Shown: in pieces, positions 18,911 to 27,016 of the stretch
How positions within the stretch are numbered: position 1 is the stretch's first letter
How the letters are laid out: each line of letters starts with the position of its first letter
DNA from: Flavobacterium petrolei
GTDB lineage: Bacteria; Bacteroidota; Bacteroidia; Flavobacteriales; Flavobacteriaceae
NCBI RefSeq assembly: GCF_003314435.2
Contig: NZ_QNVY02000002.1
Location: 186,001-250,000 of the forward strand
Direction of reading: 5' to 3'
Length of the DNA stretch: 64,000 nt
The notes under the pieces: model-generated
The model's database searches: none
What the model was told of the DNA's origin: nothing
The model's input: the letters and a program-made list of their open reading frames with translations, nothing else
Program-made: the position numbers and the translations under genes

Positions 18911-20110
18911 TTAGAATCTTACCTGTAATTGTACGTAGGAAAGGCTGTGTGTATTTGTTGTTGTTAAGGGAATATCTTTATTATAAATATCTAAAGAAAC
19001 ACCCATTTGAAGTGCGGCATAAAAATCATCTGCAAAAATCAGCGATAGATTGGGAATAATTGTCTGTCTGATATTACTGTCTAATTTGTAATTTTCATCA
19101 AAATATTCATATCGAGAAGAAAACTCAATTGCTCTTAGCCGTCGGTTCTGGCAATTGTATCGTAAAGTGGGCAGCAGATAAAAACCATGCATTTTGAATT
19201 GGTCAAGAGCAGGTTTTACTATTTGGTTTTCATCGGCTTTGCTTGCACTGTAAGCTAAAAAGTTCGTTCCTATCTTTCCTTCCGCCATGATTAAAAGTTG
19301 CCATTTATCTGAAAAATCAAATTTACCCGTTAGGTCGGCACCATATGCGTTGCCAATACCGCTTTCGCCAAAGCTACCTCTGGAAACATTGGCTCCTAAA
19401 GTCAGACTCTTATTAAAATCAGTCTCCAGTCTCAAATAGGTGTTTTTAGAATTATTGTCATCTGTTTTTTGGTTTTTGTTATTTCCATTATAAGCTCCCG
19501 CGTAATAACGTAAGCTCCCGTCAGGAACTATTTTCCCAAAAATAGAAAGTCCCACTTGGAAACTCTGCCATCCATTTTTCCCAAATGCATAATATTGGTT
19601 CGAAAAATCAAGTGTGCGTATAATATCTACAGGAACAGCATCTTCAATACCGAAAAAAGGGCGAAATTGTCCTGCCTGAAGGCTGAAGTATTTGCTAACG
19701 GTATACTTTATATAGGCATTTTCAAGTACCTTGTTAGAAGGATTATCATTAAATTCGGCAAAATTGGCTAGAACGTTTGCTGAAAAATGATCGTTGATAT
19801 CAGCTTTTAACATTACTCTTGCTCGTTTCAGCATAAAAGTATTTGTAATGCCATTTGTTGCATCGGGATCGAAATTCTTTCCATTCACATCAGAATCCTT
19901 ATTTAATGAAAAGACATATCGAGTTTGAAGTACGCCAGCAAAGCTCAATTTTCTCTTGTAAGCCGAATAGTTTTTGATTGTATCCGTTGAGGAAGTGCGG
20001 TCTTTTTGTTGCGCTTTCATTGGAAGAATTATAAAAAGGCTCAAAAAAGTCAGTAAGATAATTCTATCCCTTTGTGCAGATCTGGGGCAGCTTAAAATTT
20101 TATTAAACAT
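18911..20110 (-). CDS. OprO/OprP-type outer-membrane porin
   Basis: 399 aa counted from ATG 20110 (MFNKILSCPRSAQRDR); an upstream ATG at 20143 adds an unconvincing MYYIYTKAIIN. A signal peptide (ILLTFLSLFIILPMKAQ) precedes a beta-strand-rich body with LQTRY, MLKRARVMLKADINDHF, LQAGQFRPFFGIE and YGADLTGKFDFSDKW, all typical of phosphate/dicarboxylate-selective OprO/P porins, ending in an aromatic residue (VRF) as outer-membrane barrels do. It heads the five-gene operon and probably lets the organic anion through the outer membrane. Confidence 0.83.
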   Translation of the reverse strand: MFNKILSCPRSAQRDRIILLTFLSLFIILPMKAQQKDRTSSTDTIKNYSAYKRKLSFAGVLQTRYVFSLNKDSDVNGKNFDPDATNGITNTFMLKRARVMLKADINDHFSANVLANFAEFNDNPSNKVLENAYIKYTVSKYFSLQAGQFRPFFGIEDAVPVDIIRTLDFSNQYYAFGKNGWQSFQVGLSIFGKIVPDGSLRYYAGAYNGNNKNQKTDDNNSKNTYLRLETDFNKSLTLGANVSRGSFGESGIGNAYGADLTGKFDFSDKWQLLIMAEGKIGTNFLAYSASKADENQIVKPALDQFKMHGFYLLPTLRYNCQNRRLRAIEFSSRYEYFDENYKLDSNIRQTIIPNLSLIFADDFYAALQMGVSLDIYNKDIPLTTTNTHSLSYVQLQVRF

Positions 20111-20169
20111 ATTTATTATTGCTTTAGTGTAAATATAGTACAAATGACTGACTTAACTTTTGATGCGAG

Positions 20170-20185
20170 TATGACAATTATCATA
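20170..20185. promoter_or_regulatory. Palindrome resembling a CRP/FNR-family site upstream of the porin-reductase operon
   Basis: TATGACAATTATCATA is a near-perfect palindrome (TATGA-n6-TCATA), 60 bp upstream of the porin ATG. The TGA(C/T)-N4-(A/G)TCA core resembles FNR/CRP-family operators, which would suit oxygen-dependent control of a fumarate reductase operon. The regulator is not in the window, so this is a prediction. Confidence 0.4.
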
Positions 20186-20419
20186 TCGTTCCGGATAATA
20201 CCGTTATGGGTTTTATCAGACAAGTTTTATAATATATTTTCTTCTAGATTGAATTTCTTATTATTGATTCATAAGACTATAGTTTTGGTATACATGTAGC
20301 AAATAGAAAAGCAATATTTATGATATAATACGATCCTTTATAAATTAAATATCAAAGATCTTTTCTAATTTCTGCTTTTATGCGTAAATAAGCAATAGTT
20401 GTTATTTCAATTATAAAAC
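20186..20419. other. AT-rich spacer without a gene
   Basis: Between the putative operator and the duplicated aminotransferase leader I see no ORF with family likeness, RNA gene or clear repeat. Confidence 0.5.
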
Positions 20420-20597
20420 GAATCAAAATCACACTTTTTTAGCTACTTTACATTTGGGTCTTGTTTACGATATTTATTTAAAAATATTAGTCTTAACAAA
20501 AATTTGAAAAAGACTATTTGGTAAAAATCAATATCTTTTAATTCAAAGTAGACATACAATGATTACCAAAAATGCGCCAACAAAATTAGAGCCATAC
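20420..20597 (+). repeat. Duplicated promoter and start region of the class V aminotransferase
   Basis: About 178 bp matching 22530-22713 with many substitutions: GCTACTTTACATTT, AAAAATCAATATCTTT, GACATACAATGATTACCAAA and GCGCCAACAMAATTAGAGC are shared. The real gene starts at 22675; here ATG 20559 opens a frame that stops after 15 codons. The -7 box TATCTTTG of the real gene is TATCTTTT here (20532-20539), so the copy looks decayed. It is joined directly to metallopeptidase sequence at GAGCCATAC (20589-20597). Confidence 0.8.
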
Positions 20598-21079
20598 GAT
20601 CCCTAGGAATTTCGCCTTATACAAATGAGGAGATTGTGAGTATTGAAGATGCGAACAGAACAAAATACAATAATGCTGATGAAATAGCAGTTTGGGCCTT
20701 TTTTGCAGATGGAAAATCTTCGAAGGATACGGATACCTCTGTTATTCTGGGAACGGCTTATAGAAATACTTCTTTTGTTATTAATGAACAAACGTTTCAA
20801 GTTTTAAGTGACAGCCTATTTGAACCCAACAGAAGTTTATTAGAAACCACCGTAATCACTCATGAATTCGGGCATATATTAGGCTTGACCAATCTAGGTG
20901 CAGCTTTACAGAGTAACCATGAAGATGCTGAGCATCCTAAACACTATATTGAAAAAACGTGTTTAATGTATTAGTCATCTGAAATAGGAGGAGGAAATGG
21001 GAATATGGTTTCCAGTGGTGCAGCTCCCCAACTCGATAGTCAGTGTATTGCTGATCTTCGTGCCAATGGAGGAAAATAA
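20589..21079 (+). pseudogene. 5'-truncated, nonsense-mutated copy of the lipoprotein metallopeptidase
   Basis: Encodes the last about 160 residues of the 13031-13807 protein, from the SPYTNEEIVSIEDANR region to ADLRANGGK. The signal peptide and first about 95 residues are missing. The zinc motif HEFGHILGL is kept, but HPKHC is HPKHY and a TGG codon has become TAG just after CLMY (20972-20974). Most base differences from the intact copy are synonymous, so this was a working paralog until recently. With 13317-13807 it forms a direct repeat of about 490 bp around the dicarboxylate operon. Confidence 0.88.
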
Positions 21080-21115
21080 AATTAATATTCTATAATAGAT
21101 TTGTTCTTTAATAAG

Positions 21116-21148
21116 AATGCCCAAGTATATTTCTTGGGCATTTTTTAT
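21116..21148 (+). terminator. Terminator after the metallopeptidase relic
   Basis: Stem AATGCCCAAG (21116-21125) / CTTGGGCATT (21133-21142), 7-base loop, T-run after it. Its survival supports recent decay of the upstream gene. Confidence 0.8.
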
Positions 21149-21175
21149 GTTTTTCCAAAGAGAATTAACCTATTA

Positions 21176-22072
21176 TTAGAAAGAGACTTTGTAAATTATT
21201 CCAGCGGTGAATCCCCGAGTTAGTCCATCTGGGCGAACCTCTCGAACTAAAAATGGTGTGGCCAGAGATAATTCGATGCTATTTTTAGTATTAATGGTGT
21301 ACGCGCCAATTATATTTCCGTTAATGGTCAATCCATCAGAGTTTTTTATCGTTTCTCTTTGTCCAAAAGCATTCTCGAAACTATCTTCTCCTAAGTGATA
21401 AATAAATAAAACATTGGGTTTAAAAGTGAATTTTTTTGTAGTGGTTTGAAACGTATATGTGGTTCGAAACAAAGCATCTGATTTTCTTTCGAATAAATTA
21501 GTGGAAGGAAAATCATCTGTATTTGAGAACTCCCTAAAATAAGAATTCTTGTTGTTATTGAAAACGGGAATTTGGACAGCAGTATTAAAATCCCATTTTT
21601 TATAGTTAAGATTCAATCCTGCAATTAAATCAAATGTTCCCAAACTGGATTGGTAATCCAAAGGAAGTGAAAACTCATTTATTTTAAGATTTGAACTCGT
21701 AAAAGGGATTTTTAAACCTAAAAGTGAACTCCATTGTGTATGCGATTTTGGTTTCCAATTGTAATTCCCTATCAAAAAAGCATCACCAAAAGCGCCTCGC
21801 TGACCAAAGCTTCCACTGGCAACGGAATATGTAATTTTAGAGCTCAAAGATAATCTTTCGTTTATAGTTCTGGTGTAAGTTAGGTACGGTGAGATATAAG
21901 TAACATCAGCTTCGCCTGTGCCAAAAATAGCTCCTGCTTCAATTCCATTTTTTGATTCTTTGTCTGTAGTTTGGAAACTGTTTCCAATGGAACAAATTCC
22001 AGCATCGCTACATCCTTGTGCATAGGAATTAGAGAACATTCCGAAAGCGATTATTAGCAGTAGTTTTTTCAT
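21176..22072 (-). CDS. Putative outer-membrane beta-barrel protein
   Basis: 298 aa with a signal peptide (MKKLLLIIAFGMFSNSYAQ) and a mature N-terminus GCSDAGICSIG containing two Cys. The body alternates short polar/aromatic strands (TYISPYLTYTRTINERLSLS, TFDLIAGLNLNYKKW, IIGAYTINTKNSIELSL) and ends in YKVSF, the aromatic C-terminus of barrels. I do not recognise a defined transport family. It follows the DM13 lipoprotein gene by 10 bp in the same direction, so the two probably form an export/surface pair. Confidence 0.7.
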   Translation of the reverse strand: MKKLLLIIAFGMFSNSYAQGCSDAGICSIGNSFQTTDKESKNGIEAGAIFGTGEADVTYISPYLTYTRTINERLSLSSKITYSVASGSFGQRGAFGDAFLIGNYNWKPKSHTQWSSLLGLKIPFTSSNLKINEFSLPLDYQSSLGTFDLIAGLNLNYKKWDFNTAVQIPVFNNNKNSYFREFSNTDDFPSTNLFERKSDALFRTTYTFQTTTKKFTFKPNVLFIYHLGEDSFENAFGQRETIKNSDGLTINGNIIGAYTINTKNSIELSLATPFLVREVRPDGLTRGFTAGIIYKVSF

Positions 22073-22082
22073 AAATTAGGTT

Positions 22083-22502
22083 TTAATTTTGAGATAATTG
22101 TGCCACTGCAAATAGATGACTGTATTGCTGGCAATGAATTAGTACATATTTATAGGCAGAAACATTGACTTGGGTTGGAATTGAGTACACAGTAGAAGAT
22201 GTTAAATTGCCCAGATTCACAAATTCTAGAGGGGTGTCATTTTTTGAAAGGTATACTTTAAGATCGGGCCCGCTTGATACACTAAAATCTTCTAATCGAA
22301 CTTCGCTTTGATTTCCATTTAAATAAATTTTGGCAGAACCGGTTACCTTAATTCCTGAGGTTGGCATGAAATTACCGGTGGCAAGAGGAGGAGTATTTTC
22401 AGGGATTGGTGAAGTTAACTCAACATCACGGGTCAAATCGCCTTCAACTTCACATGAAATTAAAAGCAAGAGTAGAGGCAGTATAAAAATAATTCTTTTC
22501 AT
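22083..22502 (-). CDS. DM13-domain lipoprotein
   Basis: 139 aa. SPII signal with lipobox LISC (Cys17). The rest is one DM13 domain: GNFMPTSGIKVTGSAKIYL, VRLEDFSVSSGPDLKVYLS, then NVSAYKYVLIHCQQYSHLF with the single conserved Cys in HCQQYS. DM13 has been proposed as a cytochrome-like or redox domain found in secreted proteins; its bacterial function is unsettled. Upstream partner of the barrel protein gene at 21176. Confidence 0.82.
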   Translation of the reverse strand: MKRIIFILPLLLLLISCEVEGDLTRDVELTSPIPENTPPLATGNFMPTSGIKVTGSAKIYLNGNQSEVRLEDFSVSSGPDLKVYLSKNDTPLEFVNLGNLTSSTVYSIPTQVNVSAYKYVLIHCQQYSHLFAVAQLSQN

Positions 22503-22647
22503 GGTAAACCTTTTTTAAATTCGCAAATCAAATATAAAAAGAATCAAGATTACTGTTTGTCGGCTACTTTACATTTGAATCATGTTTATTGATTTATTTG
22601 ATATCAGTATTAACAAAAATTGAAAATGACTATTTAGTAAAAATCAA

Positions 22648-22655
22648 TATCTTTG
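22648..22655 (+). promoter_or_regulatory. Probable -7 box of the aminotransferase gene
   Basis: TATCTTTG (TAnnTTTG consensus), 19 bp before the ATG, with a TTG at 22620-22622 as a rather distant -33 element. The same region is duplicated at 20420-20597 with the box mutated. Confidence 0.5.
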
Positions 22656-22674
22656 AACTCAAATTAGACATACA

Positions 22675-24162
22675 ATGATTACCAAAGAAGCGCCAACACA
22701 ATTAGAGCAATACTTTCAACAGTTTCGCGATAACATAATCGGAATAGATCAAGGGTTTGAATCTCCTTACGGACGAAAACAAATTATTTATACGGATTGG
22801 ACGGCGAGTGGTCGTTTGTATCGTCCTATTGAAGAAAAATTAATGAATCAATTTGGTCCTTTTGTGGCCAATACGCACACAGAAACCACTGTTTCAGGAA
22901 CTGCAATGACTAAAGCGTATCATCAGGCGCGTCACATTATTAAACATCATGTCAATGCCAGTACTGATGATGTTTTGATTACTGATGGAACCGGAATGAC
23001 AGGTGTTGTCAATAAATTCCAACGAATCTTGGGTTTAAAAGTACCTGAAAATTTAAAAAATTTCATCACTATTCCAGCCGAAAAGAAACCAATTGTTTTT
23101 ATTTCTCACATGGAACATCATTCCAATCAAACGTCATGGTTGGAAACAATTGCTGATGTTGAAGTTATTCCTTCAACGGAAGATGGATTGTTCAGCATAG
23201 AAAATCTGGAAATTTTATTAGAAAAATATAAAGAACGACCTTTTAAAATAGCTTCTATTACCTCGTGTTCAAATGTAACGGGAATCAGAACGCCGTATCA
23301 TAAAGTGGCAAAAATAATGCATCAACATAACGGACTTTGTTTCGTGGATTTTGCTTGTTCAGGACCTTACGTGAAAATCGATATGCATCCTGAAGATGCT
23401 GAAAGTTATTTGGATGCCATTTTCTTTTCGCCTCATAAATTCCTGGGCGGACCCGGAACTTGCGGAGTTTTGGTCTTTAATAAAAAATTATACCAAAATT
23501 TAGTTCCTGATAATCCTGGTGGAGGAACAGTAAGTTGGACGAATCCTTGGGGAGAACATAAATACATCGATAATATTGAAGATAGGGAAGATGGTGGTAC
23601 TCCGGGTTTTCTTCAGGTCATAAAAACTGCATTGGCTGTTCAGTTGAAAGAGCAAATGGGAATTGAAAATATCTTAAAAAGAGAGCACGAAATAGTGGAT
23701 TATATTTTCTCTGAATTAGGAAATATTTCCAATATAAAAATTCTTGCAGGACAGCATCAGAATAGGTTAGGAGTGATTTCTTTTTTTGTGGAAGACTTAC
23801 ATTTTAACTTGGGTGTAAAATTGCTGAATGATAAATTCGGAATTCAAACTCGTGGCGGTTGTAGTTGCGCCGGAACCTACGGACACTTTTTATTACATGT
23901 AGATCAGGAAACTTCTCATAAATTGATTGACGAAATTACACTTGGAGATTTAATCAGAAAACCAGGTTGGATCAGGATGTCTATTCATCCAACAACTACA
24001 AATGCTGAAATTGAATTTGTTTGTAACGGAATAAAAACATTGGCGGAAAACCATAAAACTTGGGCTTTGGATTATAATTATAATTCGGCTACAAATGAGT
24101 TCGTGAATAAGAACGCTCAACCTCTAGAAGATGAATTGGTAAAAAACTGGTTCTCATTATAA
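22675..24162 (+). CDS. Class V aminotransferase (cysteine desulfurase/selenocysteine lyase-like)
   Basis: 495 aa PLP enzyme. The Schiff-base lysine is K255 in FFSPHKFLGGPGTCG. The C-terminal TRGGCSCAGTYGHF carries Cys396 and Cys398 where cysteine desulfurases have their active-site Cys. HMEHHSNQTSW and CSNVTGIRTPYHKVA are further fold-type I motifs. It is longer than IscS/SufS and lacks SUF neighbours, so it may act on another amino acid. Transcribed alone with a strong terminator. Its promoter and first codons are duplicated at 20420-20597. Confidence 0.85.
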   Translation: MITKEAPTQLEQYFQQFRDNIIGIDQGFESPYGRKQIIYTDWTASGRLYRPIEEKLMNQFGPFVANTHTETTVSGTAMTKAYHQARHIIKHHVNASTDDVLITDGTGMTGVVNKFQRILGLKVPENLKNFITIPAEKKPIVFISHMEHHSNQTSWLETIADVEVIPSTEDGLFSIENLEILLEKYKERPFKIASITSCSNVTGIRTPYHKVAKIMHQHNGLCFVDFACSGPYVKIDMHPEDAESYLDAIFFSPHKFLGGPGTCGVLVFNKKLYQNLVPDNPGGGTVSWTNPWGEHKYIDNIEDREDGGTPGFLQVIKTALAVQLKEQMGIENILKREHEIVDYIFSELGNISNIKILAGQHQNRLGVISFFVEDLHFNLGVKLLNDKFGIQTRGGCSCAGTYGHFLLHVDQETSHKLIDEITLGDLIRKPGWIRMSIHPTTTNAEIEFVCNGIKTLAENHKTWALDYNYNSATNEFVNKNAQPLEDELVKNWFSL

Positions 24163-24186
24163 TAGAATTGAACTTTTAAAAATAAA

Positions 24187-24238
24187 AAAAATCACTAATT
24201 CAAAAGCTTATGTTTTTGAATTAGTGATTTTTTTTAAC
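24187..24238. terminator. Bidirectional terminator between convergent genes
   Basis: Long perfect stem AAAATCACTAATTCAAAA / TTTTGAATTAGTGATTTT with a short loop, A-run before and T-run after. Serves the aminotransferase (plus) and the acyltransferase (minus). Confidence 0.88.
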
Positions 24239-24257
24239 TGAAAACTGCGATTGAATA

Positions 24258-25127
24258 CTATCTTCTATGTTTCCATCTTTTGTGAGTCCAGAAATAATAT
24301 TCAGGTGCTTCCCGGATTTGTTTTTCAACTTCTTTTATATAGGCACTCGTAATTCCAAAATTAGGAATCGAGTTAGGATTGTCACTAATTGGGATTATAG
24401 TAAGTTCATAATATCCTCTTTTTACCTTTTTGACTTTTGCAAAAACTACGGTCATATCGTATTTTTTGGCTAACATTTCAGGTCCGGTATGCACAGGAAC
24501 TTCAACGCCCATAAAGCTTTCCCAATGAAATATTCGATCTGCTTTTGGGGATTGATCACTGGCGAGGCCATACACACAATGAATACCATTTTTTTGATTA
24601 TCGGAAATTAAAGGAATTGTTTTACTAGTTGGTACTAATTCCGTGTTGTATTTAGATCGAATATCCCTTACGAGTTTATCAAAATATTTATTAGCTAATT
24701 TTTTATAAACTGCTACTCCTCGGAAAGATATTTTTTGGTTCAGTGTAATCAGCCATTCCCAACTTGCATAGTGGGAGGCGATAAGCATAATGCTTTTTCC
24801 TTTTTCTTCATATTCTTTGATGACTTCCAGATTTGTGATTGTGAATCTTTTGTTCATTTCTTCCGATGAAATAGTCATGGTTTTTATCATTTCCATAAAC
24901 ATATCGCATAAATGATGGTATGATTTTTTTTCGATAATAAGACGTTCTTCATCTTTAAGATGCGGCAAAGCAAGAGCTAGATTTGCGCGAACTATTTTTT
25001 TTCGATATCCAATAATATGGTAAACTAAAAAATAAACTCCATCTGACAATCCATAAAAAATACGGAATGGCAGTATAGAAACAATCCAAAGAAAGGGGTA
25101 AGCAATAATAAAAATAAGGAATTGCAT
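24258..25127 (-). CDS. Lipid A/lysophospholipid acyltransferase family protein (LpxL/HtrB-like)
   Basis: 289 aa. A hydrophobic N-terminal segment (MQFLIFIIAYPFLWIVSILPF) anchors it in the inner membrane. HYASWEW (about 118-124) is the HX4(D/E) catalytic motif; ASDQSPKADRIFHWESFMGVEVPVHTGPE is the second conserved block, and PEYYFWTHKRWKHR the C-terminal family signature. Likely adds a secondary acyl chain to lipid A. I start at ATG 25127; a TTG at 25145 adds six residues without support. Confidence 0.87.
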   Translation of the reverse strand: MQFLIFIIAYPFLWIVSILPFRIFYGLSDGVYFLVYHIIGYRKKIVRANLALALPHLKDEERLIIEKKSYHHLCDMFMEMIKTMTISSEEMNKRFTITNLEVIKEYEEKGKSIMLIASHYASWEWLITLNQKISFRGVAVYKKLANKYFDKLVRDIRSKYNTELVPTSKTIPLISDNQKNGIHCVYGLASDQSPKADRIFHWESFMGVEVPVHTGPEMLAKKYDMTVVFAKVKKVKRGYYELTIIPISDNPNSIPNFGITSAYIKEVEKQIREAPEYYFWTHKRWKHRR

Positions 25128-25241
25128 GCAGAATTTTTTATGCAAATATAAGTCAAAAATGTAGACTGATATAAATTTTGACAGCTTACTGCTTCCGTAT
25201 TTGAGAATGACTATCTTTACAATTCACAATAAATATACTTT

Positions 25242-25880
25242 ATGAATACCGTTTTAATTGCAATAATTGTAGTAAATGTTTTAATTAGTTACAAAGGTTT
25301 TAATGACCTTTCTTTTTTTAGAAAATACGAATTCCATATTGGAAGTATTCGTTCAGGAGAACAAATCAGAATGTTATCGTCAGGTTTTCTGCATGCTGAC
25401 ATGACCCATTTGATTTTTAATATGTTGACACTTTGGTTTTTTGCTCCGGTCGTTATTAGTTATTTAGGTGATTTTTCGTTTTTACTGGTTTATTTTGGAA
25501 GTTTGATTTTTGGAAGTTTGTTGACGATGGTTTTTCATAAAAATGACTACGGCTATCGGGCAGTAGGTGCTTCTGGAGCTGTAACGGGAGTTTTATATTC
25601 GGCAATATTGCTGCAACCTGATATGATGTTGGGAATCTTTTTTATTATTCCAATGCCTGCTTACATTTTTGGAATCCTTTATTTGCTGTATTCCATTTAC
25701 GGAATGAAAGCTAAGAATGATAATATTGGTCATACGGCGCATTTTGGGGGCGCTGTAGGAGGTTATTTGATTACTTTGCTAAAGGAACCTACTTTATTAG
25801 TAGATCATACTTTGATGGTCATATTATTGGCTATTCCAATAGTCATTCTTTTCGTGATGGAAAAAATGGGAAAACTTTAA
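25242..25880 (+). CDS. Rhomboid-family intramembrane serine protease
   Basis: 212 aa, six to seven hydrophobic segments. Catalytic Ser111 in GASGAVTG and His167 in HTAHFGGAVGGY form the rhomboid dyad; the HADMTHLIFNMLTLWFF block (about 51-67) gives the HxxxN oxyanion/structural motif. Cleaves membrane-spanning segments of other proteins in the inner membrane; the substrate is unknown. Followed after 50 bp by the SIMPL gene in the same direction. Confidence 0.9.
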   Translation: MNTVLIAIIVVNVLISYKGFNDLSFFRKYEFHIGSIRSGEQIRMLSSGFLHADMTHLIFNMLTLWFFAPVVISYLGDFSFLLVYFGSLIFGSLLTMVFHKNDYGYRAVGASGAVTGVLYSAILLQPDMMLGIFFIIPMPAYIFGILYLLYSIYGMKAKNDNIGHTAHFGGAVGGYLITLLKEPTLLVDHTLMVILLAIPIVILFVMEKMGKL

Positions 25881-25930
25881 TGGCACAACTTTTGAAAAGG
25901 AATTAGTACAAACAATTAATTTATATAAAA

Positions 25931-26620
25931 ATGAAAAAAGCACTATTGATTCTGTCTATTCTATTTGTTTCCATGTCTTATGGACAAGAAGTGAAGCAAA
26001 TTCCTCAAATAAATGTAAACGGAGAAGGTAAAGTAAAGGTTGTTCCGGATCAAGCTACTATAGCAGTAACTGTTGAGACAAAAGGGAACAATGCTAAAGA
26101 TGTAAAAAAACAAAATGATGAAAAGATTGATGCTGTTTTAAAGTTTATTAAAAAAATGAACTTGGCACCGGCAGATTATAAAACGCAACGTGTTTCATTG
26201 AATCCGCAATACGATTACGAAAAAAAGAAGCACAGCTACAACGCTACTCAAACCATTGAAATTTTATTAAGAGATTTATCAAAATATGATGAATTGATGG
26301 AAGGCTTGGTGAATGAAGGAATTAATAGAATTGATGCCGTTACGTTCCAATCTTCGAAATTAGCACAATATCAATCGGAGGCTAGAAAATTAGCGATGAA
26401 AGAGGCAAAATTAAAAGCAGAAGATTATGTGTCAGTATTGGGACAAAAAGTGGGTCGTGCGATGACCATATCTGACAATTCACAAACGTATTATCCACAG
26501 CCAATGTATGCAGCGATGAAAACAATGGAAAGAAGTGATGCCAGTGAACCAAGAGAAACTCTTGCGGTAGGAGAAATCAATATTACAGCTAATGTTACAG
26601 TAAGTTTTATCTTAGAGTAA
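25931..26620 (+). CDS. SIMPL (DUF541) domain periplasmic protein
   Basis: 229 aa. Signal peptide (MKKALLILSILFVSMSYGQ) then the SIMPL domain: PQINVNGEGKVKVVPDQATI at the N-terminal strand, KTQRVSLNPQYDY in the middle and ANVTVSFIL at the end. Family members such as BP26 form oligomeric channels or bind other envelope proteins, but their general role is unclear. Ends in a strong terminator. Confidence 0.85.
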   Translation: MKKALLILSILFVSMSYGQEVKQIPQINVNGEGKVKVVPDQATIAVTVETKGNNAKDVKKQNDEKIDAVLKFIKKMNLAPADYKTQRVSLNPQYDYEKKKHSYNATQTIEILLRDLSKYDELMEGLVNEGINRIDAVTFQSSKLAQYQSEARKLAMKEAKLKAEDYVSVLGQKVGRAMTISDNSQTYYPQPMYAAMKTMERSDASEPRETLAVGEINITANVTVSFILE

Positions 26621-26648
26621 AGAAGCTAAAAATTGTATTTAAAAAAAA

Positions 26649-26683
26649 ATCCATCTCAGATAAAATGAGATGGATTTTTTTTT
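26649..26683 (+). terminator. Terminator of the SIMPL gene
   Basis: Stem AATCCATCTCA (26649-26659) / TGAGATGGATT (26666-26676) followed by a run of T. Confidence 0.88.
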
Positions 26684-26730
26684 GAATAAGCTAAATATAA
26701 AATGATGAAAGTATCAATTAGTGTGAATAA

Positions 26731-26759
26731 AAAAACTCTTCAATTTCTTGAAGAGTTTT
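26731..26759 (-). terminator. Terminator downstream of tRNA-Tyr
   Basis: Perfect 12-bp stem AAAACTCTTCAA / TTGAAGAGTTTT with a TTTC loop. The preceding A-run is a U-tract on the minus strand, immediately after the tRNA 3' end. Confidence 0.8.
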
Positions 26760-26761
26760 AG

Positions 26762-26842
26762 TGGGGAGAGCAGGATTCGAACCTGCGAAGTTTGCACAGC
26801 AGATTTACAGTCTGCCCTCGTTGGCCGCTTGAGTATCTCCCC
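26762..26842 (-). tRNA. tRNA-Tyr (anticodon GUA)
   Basis: Minus-strand cloverleaf: acceptor GGGGAGA / TCTCCCC, D-arm ACTCAAGC-GGCCAACGAG, anticodon stem GCAGACTGTAAATCTGC with GTA in the loop, a long variable arm typical of class II tRNA-Tyr, and T-arm GCAGGTTCGAATCCTGC. Discriminator A; no CCA encoded. Confidence 0.96.
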
Positions 26843-26970
26843 AAGACTTAACAAGCATTGCTTGTTGTGCTAACCGGGTGCAAATATAAAAACTGTTTTG
26901 ATGTTTCCAAACTAAATTTGCACTTAATTTTACTATTATTTTTAATGCCTTGGTATTGAATAAAATAAAA

Positions 26971-26998
26971 AAATCTCCACTAGGGAGATTTTTTTATT
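26971..26998 (-). terminator. Terminator after the TlpA-like gene
   Basis: Stem AAATCTCC (26971-26978) / GGAGATTT (26984-26991) with A-run before and T-run after; bidirectional in form, serving the minus-strand gene ending at 27017. Confidence 0.75.
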
Positions 26999-27016
26999 TT
27001 GTATCGAAGTACGTCT

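Noticed and set aside
18532..19059. 175-codon frame on the plus strand
   Set aside because: Lies antisense to the DASS carrier and porin genes, whose protein features are unambiguous.
14085..20110. Transposon or integrative element carrying the dicarboxylate operon
   Set aside because: No transposase, integrase, terminal inverted repeats or target duplication; only partial gene duplicates at the borders.
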